Below are positions 1 to 10,300 of a stretch of 64,000 bases of DNA, piece by piece. Each line of letters opens with the position of its first letter. Position 1 is the stretch's first letter. The notes under the pieces were generated by a model, which was given only the letters and a program-made list of their open reading frames with translations, was not told the origin of the DNA and did no database searches. Source of the stretch: Argyresthia goedartella (taxonomy: Eukaryota > Arthropoda > Insecta > Lepidoptera > Argyresthiidae); assembly GCA_949825045.1 (NCBI GenBank), contig OX463816.1:18177243-18241242 (forward strand), given 5' to 3'. A program made the translations under genes and the position numbers.

Positions 1-52
1 GTGCGTCCTCCAAGGAAAACAATCAAAGAGTCAGTGGTCCCATACGTTGAGT

Positions 53-158
53 CCTGACCACCGCTACATGGACCTGACCACCGCTATACAGGCCTGACTA
101 CTGCTACACAGTCCTGATCACCGCTACACGGCCCTAAACACCGCTATACGGCCCTGCG
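53..158. repeat. 20-bp tandem repeat, five units
   Basis: Five consecutive units of 20 bp with the core cctgaccaccgctacac run from 53 to 152, followed by a broken sixth. Units differ by one to four bases. There is no open frame across them. A minisatellite with no visible function. Confidence 0.8.
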
Positions 159-400
159 GCCTTATGGCGTGACTGCCTGATTTTTAAATCGTGTGTCTAT
201 GGTTCATCTTCATGTTCATGCTATTTCATCGATTACGGGGTATCGCCGAAGGCTTTCGACAGCTCTGAACTTCATGTGAACGAACTAAATAGGGACGTGC
301 ATCGACGATGTTGCGTAATGTAATCGGTTGCAAAAATTCTCATAAATATTGAGGAAAAAATTTAAATTCAACTTATTAATCTTGTTTATAACTTTTTAAC

Positions 401-422
401 TTATATATATATATATATATAT
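401..422. repeat. (AT)n microsatellite
   Basis: An uninterrupted run of about ten AT dinucleotides in AT-rich sequence. Confidence 0.9.
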
Positions 423-555
423 TTAAGTCTCATACTAAAAGTTTTGGCTTAAAAAACATTGTTTACAAGTGCGTTTTAATAACGCTAAAAGCACAGTGTC
501 TATGACAACTTGTCGACTATAAACTAAAATATTGTCTTGTGTTCAAGCTTCAAGT

Positions 556-831
556 TCAAGCATCATAATCATCATTATACTCAGCCCACTTCGACAGCGC
601 CAATCTCCCCGGCCCTGTGCCAATCGCACCCAGTGGGATCCCGATGACCTGATGATATCGTCGGACCATCGGGTTGGTGGCCTGCCCACTGGCCTTGTCG
701 CTCCACTGTGTGACTGCTTTGGTCCACCGTCCGTCTTCCCGTCTAGCCAAGTGTCCCGCCCATCTCCACTTCAATCTCGTTAACTGTTTGACTACATCTG
801 CGACCTTCGTTTTCCGTCGAATAGTGAACAT
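556..831 (-). mobile_element. RTE-type LINE, 3' end fragment
   Basis: The minus-strand frame reads RRKTKVADVVKQLTRLKWRW, then AGHLARR, DGRWTK and further on GRLALSKWAEY. The order 'LKW.WAGH.AR..D.RW' is the familiar C-terminal end of RTE-clade (BovB-like) LINE reverse transcriptases. There is no reverse transcriptase core, so this is a 5'-truncated copy. The 3' side ends in a short AATCATCATT-like tail, as expected for this clade. Confidence 0.75.
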
Positions 832-1925
832 AGCATAGCTTGATAAAACTAAGTAGATATTTTATAAGTTGGATTCCCATGCCCTGTGATACTGTAAGTC
901 GTGCTGCGCTCGCGCCGCTGAGTCCCCACTTGAAAAACCTTCAATAAGTTTTAATTTCAGCATGCCAGCACGCTGAGTTGTGCTGGGGACGCAGTTCATG
1001 ATGATGCTGGAGTATGTGGAGGAATCACTGGGGGCTGCTGGCAATCTCGCTGAACGCGGTGGCTGATGGAACGCATAAAACGGAGAGGATTAGAGAGATG
1101 TGACTTTAATGTTTACGTAATAATCACGAGGTTATACATATTATCAGCAAGATTGTATAATATTTGCCGTGTGGTGCGGCAGAACAGAATACAAATTGAC
1201 ATCACCCCTTTTCTTCCCGAGGAGGCGACAAGGGGAATATACCTAACAGAGAATGGACAGCAGCGTCCCCTATAAACCTTCTACAGTACTGCGATCACCA
1301 ACCCGTCTGCCCAAGATCTATATGCAAATCCTTTCATTTTTGGCAGAGGCATTTAGTCCAGCAGTGGACAGTTATAGGCTGTTCATGATGATGATGACTA
1401 CCTATATACTGAAAACTCAATCTCATAATTCATTCATCAGTCTCATATCGTCAATATGATGTAAATGGTTGAATGTGAGATATCTACTCAACAAAAATTT
1501 TATAAATAAAACTACATTCTAATGTGCAATATTATGTTTTATGTGAGTTAAAATTAAAAAAGTAATAAAAATAGTTTTTTTTTGTGACTACAGATGACAT
1601 TGAGTATCGCAGACTAGCGGCGGCGGCCAGCGGAGAAAGAGGCGCGCAGACACTGGAAAGAATAGCAATGCGTTTATAAAACAGTTACGAATCCTGGTAT
1701 AGTGCTCCTCTGGGAACCTGGTTCATGATGCGCCATAATCACCTAAATATTAGTGAAATTACCGTTTTGTAACACTATAACACAATAAACTTAGTTTTGT
1801 AACTGTGTTTTTTTTAACATACCCATGAGCCAACACCTTTCCCCAGCAGCAGTCGCACTCTCCATGTCTGCCTTTAGGGGGCAGTATGTTACTTTTGAGT
1901 AAGTAATGATTTAACATAAGAAATG
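832..1925. other. No gene seen
   Basis: Non-coding sequence. It contains a partial LINE-like tail around 1330-1410 (gcagtggacagttataggct followed by ATG repeats, a usual RTE 3' end) and AT-rich spacer. No host exon was recognised. Confidence 0.5.
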
Positions 1926-2659
1926 CTATGGATTTCCAAAGAGTACTGATAGTAGGAAGTAAATAAATATCTTACTTACGAGTAAAGTGTTGAGAGAGTG
2001 GTACTGTTTCCTGTTGTAGTACGCCTCTACATGGTCTACGGGGCTCATTATGGCCACGTGAGTGCTATCAATACACTCAACTATACCTGGGAAAAAGAGA
2101 ATTCCATGAACCTGCAACAAAAAGTTTACTAGAAGCAGTTATTTGCTACAACTTCTGCTATCTTTTTTAGACAATGTTCACTGTGGTTCATGGGAAACTT
2201 AATGTATGTATATCCCTAAAATAGGGTGGTTTCAAGCATATGTGACATCCCGAACACAGTCTGACACTGTAGACTGTGCCAGACCGAGAAGAGCATAAGC
2301 CCCAACATTCCGGTAGCACCCTGTGGCGAAGAATGCGAAGTGTGAAAATGATTTATAAGTTTCACATATATTCATTATTGATTTATTTCGTAAGTTTATC
2401 TTCTTACCCTTATGTCTGGCCGCACAGCTCTAGTGCGCTGTGTTGCACGCAACAGAGGACAATTTCCCTCTGATATCATTCGGAAAGCTTCCGTTGTGAG
2501 GCGGATAAGTCCAACAAATTCAGCCTTCGGCGGCATCATCGGCTGTCTTGCGACTCTCGGCAGCCTCCGTTCCTCGTTATGGAGACGCCTGAGGCGATCC
2601 TCCTCTGCTGCAGCCAGCAAGATCTCCATCTCAAAAACTACAATCATAAAAACAAACAA
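1926..2659 (-). mobile_element. PIF/Harbinger transposase, decayed
   Basis: Three minus-strand pieces in the right order match a HARBI1-like transposase. The N-terminal part (2659-2396) reads AAEEDRLRRL...AEFVGLIRLTTEAFRMISE. The middle (about 2330-2230) reads FATGCYRN...ALLGLAQSTVSDCVRDV, the helix-turn-helix region. The catalytic part (2110-1965) reads PGIVECIDSTHVAI...YYNRKQYHSLNTLL, where the D of CIDSTH is the first catalytic aspartate. The pieces lie in different frames and the later catalytic region is missing, so the copy is dead. Terminal inverted repeats were not identified. Confidence 0.8.
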
Positions 2660-2931
2660 TAACCCTAACCTAACCTTTGGTTCCTATACATTTGGTTTTT
2701 TACTGTTAATGTTAAACAATATTCCCAATAAACTCTAGGTAACCGAAATATTATTGTTTAAACGTTCCAAAATCACTAAAATAAAAACTTTTATCCGATG
2801 TATTCAATGCAATTCAGACATGTTGTCCGATTTATGCGAAGCAGTGTTGCCATAAGGACAATCGAGTTTGGGGCTACATAAAATAAAAAATTGGCCAATT
2901 TCGAAATGTGGCTAGAAATGGCTAAATACTG

Positions 2932-3200
2932 ACGACCCGAATGGCCGAGTCGGCGGCAGTGACCCTGCCTACGAAGCCAAGGGTCCCGGGTTCGAGTCCC
3001 GGTGGGGGCAAATATTTGTTTGATGAGCACGGATGTTTGTACCCTGGTCATGGTTGTTTATCTGTCTAAGTATGTTATTTATCTATATAAGTATGTGTAT
3101 CGCTGTCTGGTACCCAAGATACAGGGAATCCTAGTTTGGGGCTAGATCAATGTGTGTAAATAGTGTCCAAGGTATTATTATTATGTTATTATTATTATCA
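2932..3200 (+). mobile_element. tRNA-derived SINE
   Basis: A pol III A-box-like sequence (tggccgagtcggc, about 2942) and a B box (gggttcgagtcccgg, about 2987) are spaced as in a tRNA. They are followed by a non-tRNA body and an ATT-rich tail at 3172-3205. The tRNA fold is imperfect (acceptor ends do not pair fully), so this is a SINE and not a tRNA gene. Its body end (cctagtttggggctaga) resembles the tail of the SINEs at 41000 and 59030. Confidence 0.75.
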
Positions 3201-4214
3201 TCAGTATTTTTTGCCTATATTTAACATTTAATATTCTATTACTATTGATAATATAATATTATTATCATAAACAATGATATCGTTTCGGTATGTTAGGACA
3301 GGAGTAGTATTGACTTTGTACAAAACAAATTAGGCTCCAAGTAAATGGTAATAATACATTTTCATTCGACCGAATCTGAATTACGGAAAAAATATAAACA
3401 TTCATTGGGGAAACCCTGAACATAAACCTAATAACCATTTAAGCCTTATCAGTAAAAGGCGATATTCTCAGATTTCTTTAAAACTACCTACTTACTCGGT
3501 CGACTGTCACTAAAAACACCAAAAGTAGCTACATTCGTTTTGGTGGCTAAAATTGATTATTTTTGTCTAAAACCATTGAAAATCCGCTAGATTTAGTAAC
3601 AAAGTGGCTAAAACGGCAACATTGATGCGAAGCCGACGTCGAAGTAAGTCATTTGGATATGGACTTGGGTTTCGCTTGAAGCATTACATGACATCGATTT
3701 ACGTCAAATCTTACCAATTTAGTTCATTCAATGGACTTGGGTTTGGAAGCTACTTGCATGATACGAATTTGTCAGATGAAACCGATGCATGGGGTTTAAA
3801 CGTTAAGTCTACATGATGTTCAAGCTTAGACCGGTTACGCCATAAATCCGCTCACCAACACGAACGCTGTCCACACCGTCTCCGTTCCACCAACTACCGG
3901 CTACCAACTCTGCAAAACAACAAGACTCAGGACATCCAGGGGTCAGTCGCTAGTCTTGTATATAATCGGTTAGCAAGGTAAATTAAACAATCTAGAACAC
4001 TTGTGTAAAAATAAATTGGTCTCATTTCTCAATTTCCCTCTTTCATTTTCTTTAGGCTTTTATCTTCATTAGGCTTCCGTTACGGGGGGTTATTCACACC
4101 AACCCTTCGTAAGTGACAAGTTGTCAAAAATGATCCATCAAATCTGGGTCAAAAATCGTGACCCATTGTCAAATCTGTGTCAAAAGTAACATCCGTCAAA
4201 ATATGTCATTGCAG
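3201..4214. other. No gene seen
   Basis: AT-rich non-coding DNA. A short imperfect direct repeat carrying tatggacttgggtttcg / aatggacttgggtttgg lies at about 3657-3747. The last part is the DGKE intron that ends at the acceptor tgcag at 4210-4214. Confidence 0.5.
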
Positions 4215-4366
4215 GCATGGGCAGCGCGGACGACCCCGTCGTCGGAGCGCAGAGCGTCAACGACGGCAAGTGCGAGGTGGTCGGCATCTCGTCCTCGTTC
4301 CAGATTGCGCGTCTGCAGTGCGGGCTGGCGCAGCCATACCGGTTCGCGCAGGCCGAGCGGGTCAAG
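4215..4366 (+). CDS. DGKE: DGKE penultimate coding exon
   Basis: Acceptor tgcag ends at 4214 and donor gtgaag starts at 4367. The exon has two bases plus 50 codons, from MGSADDPVVG to FAQAERVK. It is GC-rich, unlike the surrounding intron, which fits a conserved coding exon. Immediately downstream lies a CA-rich microsatellite. Confidence 0.85.
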
Positions 4367-7300
4367 GTGAAGCACTTACATATACACACACAAACACACA
4401 CACCCTCAGACACATCTACACGTGACTACACACACCTCGAGTGTAGTAGGTACATCAGTCAGCGACGGCATTTCATCCTCGTTCCACATTGCTCGCCTGC
4501 AGTGCGAGGTCCATACCGGTTCTCGCACTGGCTGTAAGGGTCAAAGTGACATACGCACTCACACACACACACACACACAAACACACAACCACACATATTC
4601 AACTCAATGCGGAGCGGCAACACGCCACCACTTGCTGTGGGAGGCGCTGTACATACACAAACACACGCACACAAGCAGCAGATACACCTTCGCCGCCGCC
4701 TCATTAAGCTCGACTCACACCTGCTGAGGCTTGCGCTGGATGCGAAGCGGCAACACGCCGCCATCTACACTGGGAGGCGAGGTACACGCAAACACACACA
4801 AACAGCAAATGCGCCTGCGCCGCTGCTTCACGGGGCTCGACTCGCACATGATGGGGCTAGCACTGGATACGGAGCGGCAACACGACCCCATCCCAACACT
4901 GGGAGAGAGCATATCTGAAGTTGTCCGAGCTGTTACTGGAGCGTGGAAAACAGCGACAATTCCGACGGTTTCTGAGAACAGGGTGGGTCAACTGTTAATG
5001 AATTATTGCAATCAGTATATACAGTTACGTAATAATAATTTCAACAGGGTGCCGAAGAGTGAGTTCTACTTGGATAAAATAGGCAACTTTGTAGACAAAT
5101 CGACCGTCCTGTGCGACATTGCTGCGTGCAAATGCAAAGTTTTGGTTTCATGCAAATGCGGAAGATTCAAGGCAATACCAGTGAAAGAACGCTTTTTTAT
5201 GATGATGATCAAAGATCATTGAGGTGTATGTTTGAAAAAAAATAACTGCTAAACTATGTAAAAAACTTAGACGTCAGCAAAACGAACCGGATTATATGAA
5301 GCGGCGTTCACCCCAACCATCGACTTCAGGTACTGCTTCTATTATGACAGACCTTGCTGTTAATAATTTTGTAATTATTTATTCCTGCTTATTAATTGTG
5401 ATAATGACTAAATATTATATTTTGTATTAGTTAAGCATAAGCAATTTTTAAAAAGAGATCTAAAAATCAATCTGTTGGAGTTTCTACGCCCTTCTTCTCC
5501 CACAGTGGGCCAATGTAGAGAAGTGGCAAAAAATGACGATTGCTAAGTATATGTAAATATCTACAGTAATAAAGACATTTGGTATTTGGTATTTGGTATG
5601 ATTGAAGATTGCAGTCAATAAACCTTGATCTGAAGTCCAGGAAGAAGAAACTCCTTAAGCCAAATTTAGGAAAACTAGCAGATATGTGTGCTCGTTACGG
5701 AATATCCTACATAGCAGGTGCTGCTGTCGCGTCTGCCACACTAAGTGATGTCAAAGAAACAGGTAGCACTGCTCCGGATGATCCTCCTACAATAATTGAC
5801 CACGGCAAACTTAGACGAGCCAGGGTCATACAAAGAAAAATTATATTACAATACCAGTCAATACAATTTTTGGAATCATTATATGTATTTCGATAAACGG
5901 AAAGATCAAAATCTGTTTTATATTAAGGATAGCAACATGCTATATCGTCGTAATAGAATAGAAGAATACAACAATAATTATGCAAGAACCAGGATCAGTG
6001 TATGTTGGGCACGCGTCTCCAACATCTGGAACTTCTCGATCTATTGAAGAAGCAATATTTTCCTATCTTACTGAAAAGAAGATCAATCAAAATTCTCTGA
6101 TTGTGGTAGGATGAGACGGTACAAACGTCAACACTGGGCGGAAAAATGGAGTCATTGTAGCACTGGAGAAGCTGGTTTCGACGCAAACGACGGTTCCTTT
6201 TCCAGACCGATTGAAAAACTGCTGGCAACTTGCGAAAATAAACGGATCACATCATTTGAAATAATTCCTGTGGAGCTGCCGGATCTAACCAATGTCCAAT
6301 TAAGTGCAGCACAACTGTATCTTTACATTATTTGCAGGACTGTGTCAAACTTTTGACCAATTTAAAAACCATGTTAAAGCGACTTTGTCGAAAAAGGGAT
6401 ATTACAATGTTCAAGATAACTTAAATGACGGGACTGCAAGGAGTTAATCTGGCTCAACACAGCTTAATCCATTAAACCTTCGTTCAGAAATGGTGGAGGC
6501 GGAGTCCGAGTCGGAGGTTCGATTTCTATCGGAAGTTCCAAACTTTCGGAGGCGGAGGCTGAGCTCCGTTGCAACCCTAATTTTATTTCATATAAACATT
6601 TAATCACGTTAATTAATTAGGTGGCGTTTGTGTTGCCGGACCGAACGGACGTGTCCCCCCGAGATCTCGCAAACGCATTTAAACAAACAATAGTTTTCAT
6701 CCCCGGCGCGCGCCTTTTGTTCTGCCTCCGGAGGCCCGAAAACGAGCCTGGCTTATACCGCGTGTTTCTGTAAGGGTTACCTGGGGAATGTGCGCGATCC
6801 ATCTAGGCACCCCATCTGTGCAATACCGCGCATTTCAGTGATTGTGATGATACTAGTGCGGTCAAGTGTGATGAATGCCCAGAGAACTGCGAGATACTCT
6901 CAGGCATCCCATCTGTACAAGCCCTAGAATTCTAGGCCAGGTGCACGTCTGAGCCACGCAGCGACAGGCCGGCAGCGAGCGACGCCTACGCAACACACCC
7001 TCAACGCTACTGCCTCCACCACCACCGCCGCTAAACACACCAACCTGGTGAGATCATTCCGATTAGGACATCATTGATAGTGATTACCTACCTCTAACTT
7101 TATTTCTCTCAGCACCACTCGCCGCCTGACAATAATAAACCACCACTTACCGCGGCCGCGGTCGCCCCTATTGACTAAGGCATAATGACATTTATAGGTG
7201 CGTCATAGGCAGGATATAACAATTCCCTACCTACGCAATATCAAAATCAACTAATAAAACATTATTATAGCTACATATACTTATATTGCTTTGCCTGAAA

Positions 7301-10300
7301 ATAAATTCGAGATAATTCTCCTCGAGATTTCTTTTCTCCTCATCTTCGAAAGACCATTCAAAACAGTCATTAACAATAACCTTCCACTAAACCCTGAAAC
7401 TCTGTGAATAAACCAACCCAAAACTTAACAATCCTAGAATTATTTTTACGTAGCTAAACTGCAAATATACTAAACCCGACAATAAACAAAAACTAAACAC
7501 GTGCATGCCATAAAAAAGCCATCTCACCAAATTCCCAGAAACTAGACAAAACAATTGACTGCTATTTAGGAACAATTGAAAAAGCTTCGAAGCACAAAAG
7601 TCCCACAACGTTCCCTCACACATCTGGCACCCATTCTATGGTGTCAGCCCATCTTGGAAATACCGGGAAACATTAGAATAAAAATAGATCGTAAAAGGCC
7701 AAACAGCGTCTCTCATCATACCGGCCGTACACCTCTTAGAAACAACCCACACACACATTCATATTAGCTAAAACAGCACGAGGCTCTCTCCTGTAGTAAT
7801 ATCTTACAATGGAAACTCTACCAATGCCCAGAGATGGAAAATGCCTGTTCCATGCAATTGCAGACCAACTCAACCATCTGTTTGGAGCGACATTCACCCA
7901 TACCCACATCAGAAGCGACTAAGCTAGATACGTGGAAGCTAACAGCAATTATCCACGCATCAAACTTGCGATCGACGCACCAAACGCAGAAGCTTTCACT
8001 GAGTACATAAAAAATCTCCACATACAGGGCACGTGGGGAGGTGAAGAAATTATCTTAGCCGCCGCGGAGTTCTACGTAATAAGTGTAGCGATCCATCAAC
8101 AAAATGGCCCATCAATCGTATATAGCCCCCAACAAGAATATAACGCAGGCAGAACTATCAACTTGACCTTTTCCGACAGCCACTACGACAGCGCATACAT
8201 AATAGAGCCCCAAAACTTAATCAACAACCTATCAACAACCAGTCAAATCTACAGCATCTCACTTTTCCCATACCAAAATACAGCGCAACAACCAAAGTAC
8301 ACTCAAGTTCCACCCGCCCCAAAAACAGATAATATGATAGCGGTAAATCTAAACACCTTCCCCCGGCCTACCCAAAATGCACAACTCAAGATAAGATGAC
8401 CAATGACTTTGATATTTACCGTACCGACACATACACTCACACGCCACAAACACATGCATCCCCCTCCGCCGGGTCAGATACAACCGGGTAGTTCATCTTT
8501 AGGGCCTTGTTCACGGACTGAACCTCGACCCGAGTCACGGACCTAACTAATATGCACTAATGAAGTTAATTGAAGTAGGTGATATCAGTGCAATGAGTCT
8601 CACTAGCTGAGCAACAACCTGGTGAGATCGCTGCGATTATGATAGCCCTAACTCAGATCAAAAGGCAAAACGAACTCTATATCTGGCAATTAACCCCCTT
8701 CGTAATGCTAAATACCATTTCATAAACAGATACCACGCTCGCTTCAAATTACTACGCCAACTCCAAACTATCCCACAGGCACAGTGCCGTACTAGTAGGT
8801 AGGAGATAGGTATACCTTAATACAAAACTAGGCAGGAACCTACCCAATAACAGTAAAACAAAACTTAACTATTTCTAACTTTATCCAGTCCGACGAGCCT
8901 ACAAAAATAAAACAATAATGCAAGCCCGTCTACTACATAACTGCATATTCTGAGAAATAGCGAGAAACAGCCAACAATTGCACATCATAAAAGGATCATT
9001 TCACCATCTTCCAGAAAACAGGCAATTTACAAAAGACTTCCACTGATGAACAAAAACAACAATAAAATCGGAGACTTTTTGTCCTAAGCGGCTCTCTACC
9101 GAGAATAAGGGCGCACGAAGATACGCACAAACTTTGACAATCGCAACCCGTACGATCTGTTAATCGTAGACCAAGGTAGTTCAAATAAATCACGCTATCT
9201 CTAAGTTCTTTCTTTCAACAACATCCCAAGAAGATAACCTAATGGAAGCCTTACCAATGCTGAGATGGTAACTGCCTATTCACCGCAATTGCTGACCAAA
9301 TTAATCACCTATGTCAATTAACATGCAACCACATTCGTAAGGACCTAGTTAAATATGTAGAAGAAAACGGCGATGAACAGAACAAAGCTCGCAATCACTG
9401 AGCCTGAAATCCTCAACAACTCAACATTGAAAATCTGCGCAATTACGGTACTTGGGCTGGAGAGGAGATTATAATACCAGCTGCCGAATACTTTCTAGTT
9501 AACGAAACAATCCACCAGCAAAATACACCATCGCTCACATGCACGCCCAAGAATCCAGCGGATGCAGTGAAATCTATCAACCTCAACGGCACAGGACACC
9601 ACTACGACAGCGTATACTTGCTTGAATCGCCAAATTTACCCACAGATCAAGCAACCGATAACCAAACTGATAACACCATACTTTCCCCGATACTTAATGC
9701 AACACCCATGACCTCCTCAGGGTCAACCATAACATCAACAGAAGACATCCCAGACAACACCGGATATACGATGATACGAAACAGCCCCATATTTAAACCA
9801 CAAGTCACATGCGAGAGTATGCGCATTGCTACTTGGAAGATTAGAGGATGCGCCGAAATAACTAAAAGACTCAACATTGACGCGGAATTGACTAACAAAA
9901 ACATACACATAGCCTATATACAGGAAACAAACATGATACATATGTCAAAACACTATCTCTGGTATCTGTATGCTCGCATCGGACAAGACGCTATAAAGAA
10001 ATACAGGAAAAAGGGAATTATAGGAACAAAACTCCTTCACAATATTGCACACAAATATTTTAAAAGTTACATCAAAAGAAAATGCATGTACAAGGGCGAG
10101 CTTGTCTCTAAAAAGAGATTTCTTCCAGCAAAACAAGGCATTACAGGAATTGCTATCATAAAAGGGTAGGCAGTGCACAATAATTACTATAACTAAAATG
10201 CCTAGGAATAAATTAAAATATCTGTAAAATACAGATAGCAAATACGAAATAATTACCGATATATACATAAACTTTACATATAATAATACAAATACAATAA

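Noticed and set aside
2936..3010. tRNA gene
   Set aside because: A and B boxes are present but the acceptor ends do not pair properly and a SINE body follows.
4180..4764. Several overlapping ORFs rich in C, V, H and T
   Set aside because: They translate CA/GT microsatellites and the shadow frames of the DGKE exon.
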